64,000 nt of DNA from JAGRCP01 sp942490705 (GTDB lineage: Bacteria > Chloroflexota > Anaerolineae > Caldilineales > Caldilineaceae). The position numbers and the translations under genes were made by a program. Location of the stretch: the NCBI GenBank assembly GCA_942490705.1, contig CALNXY010000004.1:1-64000 (forward strand), written 5' to 3'. Position 1 is the stretch's first letter. The number at the start of each line of letters is the position of its first letter. The notes beneath the pieces were generated by a model. That model ran no database searches, had not been told where the DNA came from, and saw only the letters and a program-made list of their open reading frames with translations. This document shows, piece by piece, positions 8,852 through 17,000 of the stretch.

Positions 8852-9178
8852 ATGACAGCACATGATCCAACGGCCTTCTTCTGGGAGGTTGCCACGCCGC
8901 TGCTGGCCAATGGCAGCGTTAGCAAGAGCACCATGATGGGGTTTCCCTGCCTGCGCGTACATGGCGACTTTTTTGCCTCGGCCGAACCGAAGAGCGGCGA
9001 TCTTATTGTCAAATTGCCTGCCGATCGCGTGCAAGCACTCATCGATGGCGACGCAGGAGAGCCCTTTGCGCCCAATGGCCGGCGCTTCCGGGAATGGGTG
9101 CGGGTGGTGGAGCGAGATGCTGGTCAATGGCGCGACTTGATCGATGAAGCACGCGGCTTTGTTGCAGGTGACGCGTAA
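8852..9178 (+). CDS. TfoX N-terminal domain-like protein
   Basis: 108 residues beginning MTAHDPTAFFWEVATPLL, with the core SKSTMMGFPCLRVHGDFFAS, LIVKLPADRVQALI and FAPNGRRFREWVRV. This matches the compact TfoX-N/YjbR-like fold seen in many stand-alone bacterial proteins; the MMGFPCLR...DFFA pattern is its signature. A GAAAGGAG site lies a few bases upstream. Full TfoX regulates competence in gammaproteobacteria, but stand-alone homologues have no established role, so no function is assigned. Confidence 0.75.
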   Translation: MTAHDPTAFFWEVATPLLANGSVSKSTMMGFPCLRVHGDFFASAEPKSGDLIVKLPADRVQALIDGDAGEPFAPNGRRFREWVRVVERDAGQWRDLIDEARGFVAGDA

Positions 9179-9217
9179 GCGGTTGATTCAACCCGTTGCT
9201 ATTGCTGGTGGACGGAC

Positions 9218-9253
9218 AAAAAAAGAGGGCCGGCGATCGCCGGCCCTCTTTTT
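9218..9253. terminator. Bidirectional terminator between TfoX-like gene and tmRNA
   Basis: A 26-base perfect palindrome (9224-9249) flanked by A-run and T-run gives a hairpin with U-tract in both directions. It ends the TfoX-like transcript on plus and the tmRNA transcript on minus. Confidence 0.9.
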
Positions 9254-9258
9254 CTTTG

Positions 9259-9658
9259 TGGAGATGGCGGGAATCGAACCCGCGTCCGAAACATTTGTCC
9301 AGAGACGTCTACAAGCTTAGTCGCGCATTTGGTGTTTCACGGGGCGGACTCCGTGCGACAGGATTCACATGCCCAGCTAGCCGATTAGTCTTAGGCAGCC
9401 TTATCGGCGTTTAGCTACCGCAGCCCTTCAGTGTATGACGGCTACTACCTAACCTGCGAGCACCATCAGATAGGCCGTGACCCCTAGGGGTCAGTTCACT
9501 AGCTTACGCAGCCATCGCCATGGAGGGCGTCTGGACGGTAGGCATAGCAAACAGTTTGCCGTTGTTGGCATTTGTAGTGTTTGCGCCTTTTTTACGTAGC
9601 CGACGCTCTACGGCTTGCAATCAAAGAACGACCTGCCCCGTCGAAGCCTGTCATCCCC
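9259..9658 (-). ncRNA. ssrA: Transfer-messenger RNA (tmRNA)
   Basis: Minus-strand RNA of about 400 nucleotides. The 5' end GGGGATGACAGGCTTCGACG is the conserved tmRNA start, and the 3' end carries a T-arm (GGTTCGATTCCCGCC) and CATCTCC that pairs with GGGGATG as a 7-bp acceptor stem with one G-U. CCA is not encoded. The tag frame resumes at GCA and ends in TAA: it begins ANTTNANN and finishes SMAMAA, about 26 codons, longer than the usual 10. It rescues stalled ribosomes with SmpB. A bidirectional terminator follows directly. Confidence 0.93.
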
Positions 9659-9670
9659 ATATCGAACTAC

Positions 9671-9699
9671 AGTATAGCACATATGGTCGGATTGTACAA
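9671..9699 (-). promoter_or_regulatory. tmRNA promoter
   Basis: On the minus strand, TTGTAC (9694-9699), a 17-base spacer, then TATACT (9671-9676), ending 12 bases before the tmRNA 5' end. The spacing leaves a short 5' leader for RNase P to remove. Confidence 0.7.
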
Positions 9700-9955
9700 G
9701 AAAATGACGGGTGCATTTTCGACCCTTCAATTCTAGGGAAGCCTGCCGCGGCTGACACCTGCCCCGCTCAGGATGGGACAGTCGCCCCTGTTCAGCTGCC
9801 GTTGATGATGGGATGATTGTGCTGCTGTCGGTGGTGATGATTGCTGCCGCCATTGAACAGGTGCTGCGCCTCTTCCCTGCAAGAGACGCCGCCATCTTGG
9901 CCATCTTGGCCAAGCGAATCGACGGTGCAGGATCGCCTAGGAGGGGGTCCACGTG

Positions 9956-11344
9956 ATGGAAGGACGAACCGGACAATCCGTGGGCGAGCTCAATCACGAA
10001 CTGCGCTTGACGACCCGCGAACTTGCGCTCGTGGTGGAGATCGCCAACTTGCTGGTCATGCCGCTGGCACTGGAGGAGCGGCTCCGCCGTGCGCTGGCGC
10101 GAATCGCCGAGAACCTTTCTTCCATTGACGCCGGTCTGATTTTGCTGGTCGATGACGGGAATAGCACAGCCAGCCTGAACGCAGCCAATTCGGAGTTTTC
10201 GGGCATGGAGTTGGCCGGCGCAGACGCAACCACGACGATCGTCCACACCGGCTTTGTCAATGTGGAGTCGCATTCACCAATCCGATCTCGATATGACCAA
10301 GCGCGTACCTTGGCACAGCGCAGCATGGCCGAGGGGCAAGCGTTGTGCCACCATGCTGATGGGGAGGTGTTGGCCATGGCCGCGGAGCTTGCACTGCTAC
10401 AGCGGCTCTGCCGCGGGCATACTACGCCCACGTGCTTCATCGCCGTACCGCTCTTTGCCTATGATCGTGTCATCGGTAGCTTGGCATTGGCTCGATTGCG
10501 TGCCAGCGAGCATCCACTCAGCGTCGATGAGCTGCAACTCCTCACCGGCATCGCCCACCAACTCGGGTTGTCCGTTCACAATGCGCTGCTTTTTCGACAA
10601 GTAAATGCACGCCAAGCACATCTGTCCAATCTCCTGAGCGCTGTCGTCTCCGCCCAGGAGCGGGAGCGGCAACGCATCGCACGGGAGCTGCACGATGCAA
10701 CAGGGCAAACGTTGACTGCTATCGCGCTGGGATTGCGCGGCATCCAGATGATATCCGCCCATTGTCCTGACTTCCCGGCCCAGCAGGTCGCCGAGTTGGA
10801 ACGCTTTGCCAACATGGCGCTGGGCGAGCTTCATCAGATCATTGCGGATCTGCGACCGCCTCAGTTAGACGATTTGGGACTGCCGGCAGCCCTGCGCTGG
10901 TATGTTCAGGATGTGGGCCGGCGCAACGGACTGAACGCTAGCTTCCACGTTGCCGGGAACGCACAGCCGCTGCTGAACGAGTATGAGGTCGTGCTTTTTC
11001 GCATTGCGCAAGAAGCGCTCACCAATGTAGTAAAACACGCCGCGGCCGATGATGTGACGGTGACCCTGCATTACGCAACTGACCGCGTGCAACTCAGGAT
11101 TCAGGATGATGGCCGAGGCTTTCAGGCCGTGAGGCCGCTGAGCGAGCAGCAAGGCTGGGGCCTAACGGGAATCCAGGAGCGGGCGCTGCTACTGGGTGGG
11201 CAGAGCAGCGTCGAGAGCGCCATCAATCAGGGCACAACGGTCCGCGTCGTGATTCCGCTGCCGACCATCGCGGATGGAGCGGCCACTGCGGATAGTGGGA
11301 CCGCCAAAACCAGCATGACAAGCGAGGGCAAGACGAGTAGATGA
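9956..11344 (+). CDS. GAF-domain sensor histidine kinase (NarL/DegS type)
   Basis: 462 residues, soluble. A GAF sensor domain (about 35-210) ends in VHNALLFRQV. A HisKA_3 dimerisation domain follows with phosphoacceptor His246 in ERQRIARELHDATGQ. The HATPase domain has N-box NVVKHA, G1 box DDGRGF and G2 GLTGIQERALLLGG. An in-frame GTG at 9953 is an alternative start; AGGAGGG is about nine bases upstream of the ATG chosen. The stop overlaps the response-regulator start by ATGA, which makes a cognate pair. The signal sensed by the GAF domain is unknown. Confidence 0.92.
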   Translation: MEGRTGQSVGELNHELRLTTRELALVVEIANLLVMPLALEERLRRALARIAENLSSIDAGLILLVDDGNSTASLNAANSEFSGMELAGADATTTIVHTGFVNVESHSPIRSRYDQARTLAQRSMAEGQALCHHADGEVLAMAAELALLQRLCRGHTTPTCFIAVPLFAYDRVIGSLALARLRASEHPLSVDELQLLTGIAHQLGLSVHNALLFRQVNARQAHLSNLLSAVVSAQERERQRIARELHDATGQTLTAIALGLRGIQMISAHCPDFPAQQVAELERFANMALGELHQIIADLRPPQLDDLGLPAALRWYVQDVGRRNGLNASFHVAGNAQPLLNEYEVVLFRIAQEALTNVVKHAAADDVTVTLHYATDRVQLRIQDDGRGFQAVRPLSEQQGWGLTGIQERALLLGGQSSVESAINQGTTVRVVIPLPTIADGAATADSGTAKTSMTSEGKTSR

Positions 11345-12000
11345 TACGACTACTGTTGGTGGACGATCACAAAATCGTGCGCGCCGGACTGCGCATGTTG
11401 TTTCAGGCAGAAGCAGGGATGGAGATTGTGGGTGAAGCGTCCAGCGGTGAAGAGGCACTGCAACTAGTTCGCGAGGTGTGCCCCGATGTGGTCATCATGG
11501 ACGTAGCCATGCCGGGCATGAACGGCATCGAAGCGACACGCCAGATTCGCGCAGCTTCGCCCCAAAGCAGTGTCCTAGCCCTGACAATGCATGAAGATGA
11601 GCAGTACTTCTTTGCCATGTTGCGGGCAGGGGCGTCCGGTTACATCCCAAAGCGCGCCGCGCCTGATGATCTTGTTTCGGCCGTGCGCACCGTGAGTCAG
11701 GGAAATGTCTTTCTCTATGCCAGCCTGGCTCGCCATCTCATGCGCGAGCTGGCAGCTGGGCAAGCGGATGCGGCCGGCGCGAAGGCATCAGCCACGTTGA
11801 CCCCCAGGGAGATTGAAGTGCTGACTTGCATTGCAGAAGGATCGACCAATCGCGAGATCGGCGTGGACCTGGTGATTAGTCCCAAGACCGTGGATCGTCA
11901 CCGCGAAAACATCATGACCAAGCTGAATCTTCACAGCCGCGTTGAACTGGTCAAGTATGCAATCGAAAAGGGCATCATTGAACTCGACAGCGAGAAGTGA
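11341..12000 (+). CDS. NarL/FixJ-family response regulator
   Basis: 219 residues. The receiver domain has the acidic pair VDDH near the N-terminus, phospho-acceptor Asp54 in VIMDVAMPGM, and the lysine in YIPKRAA. The C-terminal LuxR-type HTH is LTPREIEVLTCIAEGSTNRE...SPKTVDRH. Translationally coupled (ATGA) to the kinase. It should bind DNA as a phosphorylated dimer; targets are not identifiable. Confidence 0.93.
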   Translation: MIRLLLVDDHKIVRAGLRMLFQAEAGMEIVGEASSGEEALQLVREVCPDVVIMDVAMPGMNGIEATRQIRAASPQSSVLALTMHEDEQYFFAMLRAGASGYIPKRAAPDDLVSAVRTVSQGNVFLYASLARHLMRELAAGQADAAGAKASATLTPREIEVLTCIAEGSTNREIGVDLVISPKTVDRHRENIMTKLNLHSRVELVKYAIEKGIIELDSEK

Positions 12001-12017
12001 TGTGAGATACGTGCGCC

Positions 12018-12167
12018 TCATCTGCTGATCGGAACACGAGGCTCCTGTAGACCATGGCGCGCGGCCAGCCGCCCTAGCGCCCAAAGCAAAAGGGCAGGTA
12101 CCCCAAAGCGCAAGCAACTGAAGAAAACAATGAAGAGGGCGACGTAGAAGATCTGAAGCATGGACAT
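12018..12167 (-). CDS. Possible small membrane protein
   Basis: 49 residues from the ATG at 12167: one strongly hydrophobic segment (LQIFYVALFIVFFSCLRFGVPALLLWALG) followed by a basic/polar tail ending PRVPISR. The frame remains open upstream to 12257 but that part is not hydrophobic. The ribosome site is weak (GAGAG). One-helix proteins of this style occur in Chloroflexota, but I do not recognise a family. It converges on the response regulator. Confidence 0.4.
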   Translation of the reverse strand: MSMLQIFYVALFIVFFSCLRFGVPALLLWALGRLAARHGLQEPRVPISR

Positions 12168-12546
12168 GTTGAGACTCTCGAACGTGTGCAAAACCGGCGC
12201 CGCTAAACGACGCAGCATCAATGCATTTAGCGTAGCATCTATCGTCCTCAACATCATCGGTCAAGATCCCCATCTTGATGGCCACAGCGCACGTAGGGGG
12301 AATGTCCCATCCGGCATCGGGCATCATACCCATGATGGATGGGAGAAAACACCCACTGCACGCCTCCTTTGCCTTCCAGGCCAGTATTGATAGGGCTCAA
12401 CGGCTCGATTGACGACCTGCCGACCCCCCTCGCCCGCGACCGACACGCAACCGGTGAAAAAACTACACGGCTTTCGGCGCGTTTTCCCTGAGCCAGGCAC
12501 AGGCAGAACCTTGCGCTTCAGATTACCCATAGCCCAGATGGCCCAC

Positions 12547-12552
12547 TATAAT
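12547..12552 (+). promoter_or_regulatory. Orphan TATAAT box
   Basis: A perfect -10 hexamer upstream of the HAD remnant frame. The -35 region at the right distance (TTACCC/TACCCA) is poor, so it may be a relic of the lost gene or chance. Confidence 0.3.
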
Positions 12553-12559
12553 AGGGAGA

Positions 12560-12684
12560 TGGCGTCCGGCGTGGAGCCGGCTTCCGTCACGGTCATGGTA
12601 GGCAATTCGACGCATGACATTCAACAAGCGGGCGCCTTTGCGATCGCGGGGGAGTGGACTCGCCTAGCCGGCTATCGGAGATAG
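12560..12684 (+). pseudogene. C-terminal remnant of a HAD-superfamily hydrolase
   Basis: The frame from the ATG at 12560 encodes 41 residues containing PASVTVMVGNSTHDIQQAG followed by AFAIAGEWTRLAGY. This resembles HAD motif III/IV of phosphoglycolate-phosphatase-like enzymes (VMVGDSTHDI, then AxxAG), with the key Asp changed to Asn. The N-terminal two thirds of such a protein are absent. I read it as a decayed fragment; chance similarity is possible in so short a stretch. Confidence 0.45.
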
Positions 12685-12689
12685 TATGA

Positions 12690-12783
12690 ATAGGCCGCGG
12701 ATCGCGCGGATTGGTGTGAAACAGCCGGATTTTCTCAGTTTTATCCGCTTGACTCCGCCAGATCCGCGCAATCCACGGCCTTA
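12690..12783. repeat. GGATT-type palindromic repeat, full copy
   Basis: Imperfect palindrome with arms of about 24 bases: 12691-12713 (TAGGCCGCGGATCGCGCGGA...) against 12758-12783. Related stretches are at 8103-8138, 13754-13797 and 39189-39261. It lies just before the EamA gene. Confidence 0.7.
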
Positions 12784-12825
12784 TCTATTGGGGCTTCAAT
12801 CGGATCTCTTCTGATCGGGTTTTTC

Positions 12826-13719
12826 ATGCATACCAAAGCCTTGCCGTACGTTGGACTGCTCAGCTTCTTTTGGGGCACGAATGTAGTCGCCAGCCGCTTC
12901 GGCATCGGCCAATTTGATCCTTTGACTTTTGCCGCCCTGCGCCTCCTGATCGCAACGGCGGCTTTCTTGCTCGTCTTTACGCTGCAGCGTCGGGCCTGGT
13001 CTGCGGATGGGACAGTTTGGCGGCATGCTGCGGTCAGCGGTGTGTTGGGGGTGGCGATTCCCATGACCTTCTTCATTCTGTCGCTTCAGTATCAATCCGC
13101 CGGCGTGACCAGCATCTATGTCACCGTTACGCCGGCCATCATGGCGATTGCCGCCCACTTTTTTCTGTCCGACGAGCCACTCTCTCCCACCAAAGCCGCC
13201 GGCGTCGGGCTGGCTTTGGCAGGCTCACTCTTTCTGGCTCTGCGAGGTGAAAGCGGTCTCGCTGAAGTGGGGCGCGCCAGCCCCCTCGGCTTCATCCTGA
13301 TCTTTACGGGCGTGTCGTCTGAAGTGGCCAACGCGATCTTTGTGCGTCGCCGCATGCGCGGTATGGACCCGCTTCCAGTCACCGGCATCCGGCTGGCGAC
13401 AGGCGCCCTGATCACGGCAACGCTGGCGCTCATGCTCGGTGACATGGACTGGGCTATGGTTACGCCGGTCGGGTTTGCGTCCCTAACTTATGCCGCGCTG
13501 GTTGGCGCATTGGGCGGCCAGTTTCTAGCGTTCTACATCACCCGGCGTTTTGGCGCCACCGCCTTCTCGTTGGCGGCATACCTGCTGCCCGTTGTCGCTA
13601 CCGCGCTCGGCGTTCTGCTGCTGGGTGAGATCGTCACTGCTGGTATGGTGATTGGGCTGTTTCTGATCTTTGGGGGCATCTATCTGATCAACCGGCCGCC
13701 ACGGGCTGTGTATGCGTAG
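12826..13719 (+). CDS. EamA-family (DMT superfamily) transporter
   Basis: 297 residues with about ten membrane helices arranged as two EamA halves. Typical motifs are YVGLLSFFWGTNVVASRFG at the start, TPAIMAIAAHFFLSDEPLSPTKAAGVGLALAG closing the first half, and LLPVVATALGVLLLGEI closing the second. Likely exports or exchanges a small metabolite. The ATG lacks a clear Shine-Dalgarno, and the repeat at 12690-12783 lies just upstream, so its promoter is not evident. Confidence 0.88.
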   Translation: MHTKALPYVGLLSFFWGTNVVASRFGIGQFDPLTFAALRLLIATAAFLLVFTLQRRAWSADGTVWRHAAVSGVLGVAIPMTFFILSLQYQSAGVTSIYVTVTPAIMAIAAHFFLSDEPLSPTKAAGVGLALAGSLFLALRGESGLAEVGRASPLGFILIFTGVSSEVANAIFVRRRMRGMDPLPVTGIRLATGALITATLALMLGDMDWAMVTPVGFASLTYAALVGALGGQFLAFYITRRFGATAFSLAAYLLPVVATALGVLLLGEIVTAGMVIGLFLIFGGIYLINRPPRAVYA

Positions 13720-13753
13720 GTAGCCATCCGTAACGTGATTGGCGTGACGCCTC

Positions 13754-13797
13754 TGGATTGATCCGCTTCAATCCGCCAGATTAGCGTGGATCCGCAG
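13754..13797. repeat. GGATT-type repeat, short copy
   Basis: GGATTGATCCGCTTCAATCC followed by GCCAGATTAGCGTGGATCCG, similar in composition and word use to the copies at 12690 and 39189. It follows the EamA stop. Confidence 0.5.
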
Positions 13798-13843
13798 TCT
13801 ACTCTGCTCAAATCACAAACTGCACCCAAATCTTAATTTTTCG

Positions 13844-13872
13844 TAGACAGGATGGACTGAGCGTGTTATACT
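13844..13872 (+). promoter_or_regulatory. Sigma70-type promoter for the 1454-residue secreted protein
   Basis: TAGACA (13844-13849), a 17-base spacer and TATACT (13867-13872). This matches 5/6 at both hexamers with ideal spacing. It implies a 5' leader of about 165 bases before the ATG at 14047; I see no known riboswitch in that leader. Confidence 0.65.
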
Positions 13873-14046
13873 CACGCGGGATGTTGTTTTCTCCGAACGC
13901 GTTCCCCCATTTGCCACTTTGCAGGTCATCTTTGGGTCCATTGCTAGATCTTCCCCTTCCTCCAACTTGTAGTCCTGGATCTACCCGACATTGAGTCTGC
14001 TCGATCTTCGCTTCGTTCGCGCCTGCGGGCGCATGGAGGACCTTCA

Positions 14047-17000
14047 ATGCTTGACACGTCACGTCGTTTCGGCCGGTTGGCTTTGCGCGCCCTATTGGCT
14101 ACTTGTTTGATTCTTCCAGCGCTGTTCCTGCTTGCCGTTCAGGTTGCGTCGGCAGAGCCGGCGATCCCGGCAGACACGCCGATTCCCGTCGTTGTGGAGA
14201 CGGTAGACAGCTGGGACGTTGGCAGCGGTATGGTCTACTGGGGCAAGGATTGCTTCGCTGATGAATTCGGCCGTTCCGGCTACCTCAAGCGTCGCCCTGT
14301 GGCAGGCGGCACGCAGCGGACGTTGGAAGTCACGGATGGTTCGAAGTGTGATATGCCCTTCAGCCTCACGGCTGAGGATGATGGCGTCTACTACTTCGAT
14401 CTATCCGAGGATCGTGTGGAGCGGACGCCCCTGGCGGCTCCATACGCGGCGGAGGTTGTGAGCACGCCGGTCACCGCCGATCTTCCATCTTTCGGCAGCC
14501 TGATCGACGTTGCCGGCGACTACGTCTACTGGCCAGTTACTAGCAGCGGCAAGGTATTGCGTGCCTTGCGCAGCGGCGGCGCTTCGGAAGCGGTGGCAAC
14601 CGGGCTAGATGCGCCCAATTCGATTGCCGTCGTCGGCAGTACGGTCTATATCATCGACAAAGCCGGCGTTTGGTCCACATCCGTCAGCTGCGACACGTTG
14701 CCTTGTGCCAAGCAGCGCTTTGTTGATTTTCCAGCCAATACCACAGGCCGTAGCCTGCTCTACCAGCGGGAGCGCTTGGGGCGCTACAGCATTTACTGGG
14801 CACAGCGTACCGCCAGCGGCAGCACGCAAACGACATCGATCTTCCGCTATGCCTGTAGTCTTGTCGTCAATTGTAACGCAAATGTTGTTCCGCCGAGCTT
14901 GGTGCATGCCGCGCCAAGCGGCTGGGAACTGGGTGGTTTGGCCAGCGATGGCGCCAATCTTTTTTGGACTGAATCACTCGGGATCTTGGGGAATACCGAT
15001 GGCAAGGTCAAGCGCAAACCGCTCTCAAGTGGCGCGGCCGTGGACATCGCTGTCAACCAAACCGGCATCGACACGCGCCGTCTGAGAATTGTCAACGAGA
15101 CCCTCTATTTCGCCCGCGTCCACGCCAACCAGGGCATCTATTCGTTGCCGCTAAACGCAGCGGCCATCGTGCGCGATCTCGCTGCCGAGAACCTGGAGGT
15201 GACCCAGGCGATCCAGAACCTGGCCAATGCAGCGCCCCTAGTCGCCAACAAACCGACTTACGTACGCGCCTATGGCCGACAACTCAGCGGGCCGAGCACG
15301 CCCAGCGTTGACGCGCGCCTGATTGGGACGCGTGGCGGGTCGCCGTTGCCCGGCTCGCCATTGACGGCGCTCAACGGTACCCAATCGCTCGCGACTGGCG
15401 GCGCCTATGATCGCTCCCGGCTCAACGACGGCTGGCTCTTCCGCCTGCCCAACAGCTGGACGACGGGTAACGTCACGCTCCAGTTCGAGGTTGATCCGTT
15501 CCGCTCCCACACCGACGATACGCTTGGCAACAACACCTTGAGCCGTGCGGTCAGCTTCCAGAACCAGCCGCCGGTATGCGTTTGGACCGTACCGGTGCGC
15601 ACGCACACGCCCTTACCGACGATCGCGGATCCAAATTTCAGCAGCATGGTGGATCAGTTCGAACGCCGCTGGCCTATGCCGGACACCTGGATCTTCCGCG
15701 ATACGAATCCTGTGGAGGAGTTGCAGGTCTGCTGGGCCGGGCCCTTCCCCTATCCGTGTTATGGACCGTATGAACTTCAGGATGGGTGGAGCATCACGAA
15801 TGGCCCGCCCGACCGGGATAAGGTGATTATTTCCTTGTGGACTCGGGCTCAGCTCAGCTTTAATCCTGACGTCTGTGATGATCGAGGCGCGCCAGTGCAC
15901 TTCATGGGCATGGTTCACCCGCTGGCCAATAATGGCGGTGCAGCCGGCTATGCCAGCACGATCAGCAAGCAGTCTTGGGTGCAACTGCCGCCGCAATCGC
16001 CCAATCCCGCGCCAACCGCTTGGGACCAACTCGTTGCCGGCGGCGTTATGGCGCAGGAGCTGGCTCACAATTTCGGTCGCAAACATGTAGACTGCGGTAA
16101 TCCCGACGACCCGGACAACGGCTATCCCTACCCGCCCTGCCAGATCTCTGACGCGGGGGCGGATCAATACTATGGCTTCGATGTTGCCAACCAGACGCCG
16201 ATCGCGCCGACTGCCGCCGCCGATTTCATGTCTTACATTGGTCGGCGCAATTGGGTTAGCGACTACACCTGGCGCGCGCTGATCAATAAGTTTACAGCCG
16301 TTCGTACTGCGACCACCGAGCCGACGAGCACGGACGCCGGTGACAGCGTCTTCATCACCGGGATTGTCGACCTGACCGGCAGTCAGGGCGGGCTCAGTAC
16401 GGTGCTCATCCTGCCGACGGTTTCCATTCCGCCGGCGACGCTCAGCCAGGTCGCGGCCCGGCCCGCAGAAGCCGACCACGAAACAGGTCCACATGCCACG
16501 TTTACGGTGCGCCTGCTCGCGCCGGATGACTCGCAGATCCTGGAGCGCACGTTGACGCTGCTGGAAATGGATGACCATGTCGAGGATGCCGATTCGGCGC
16601 TCTTCAACGAGGTCTTTGCCAAGCCCGATGCGACCGTTGCCAAGGTTCAACTCTTGGCTGACGGGGTGCTGATCGATGAATTGATGCCGGGAACGGCCGT
16701 CCCGACAGTCTCGATTCAACAACCGTCCGGTGGTGAAACCGTGAGTGATAGTCTGAACATTCAGTGGCGCGCAGCCGACGTGGATCCGGATGATCGTCTG
16801 CTCTTCACGCTGCAATACAGCCACGATGACGGCGCAAGTTGGCACACCCTGTACACAGATCTCCCTTCGACGCCGACGGGGAGCTATGCGCTTACCCTCG
16901 ACGATCTGGGCAGCATCCAGGGTAGCAGTGGCCCCACGGCACGCATCCGCATTCTCGCCAGTGACGGCTATAACACGGGGATAGCCACCTCCCAACCCTT

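Larger units (their letters stand above)
12001..12825. other. Intergenic region with degraded sequence
   Basis: About 820 bases that hold the possible 49-residue membrane protein (minus), the orphan TATAAT, the HAD remnant and the palindromic repeat. Between 12260 and 12540 I see no gene. Confidence 0.5.

Noticed and set aside
8436..8870. Overlapping open frames on both strands before the TfoX-like gene
   Set aside because: No ribosome sites, no recognisable motifs, and mutually exclusive frames in GC-rich DNA.
13808..14062. 84-codon minus-strand frame upstream of the secreted protein
   Set aside because: It covers the likely promoter and leader of the secreted-protein gene and resembles no protein.
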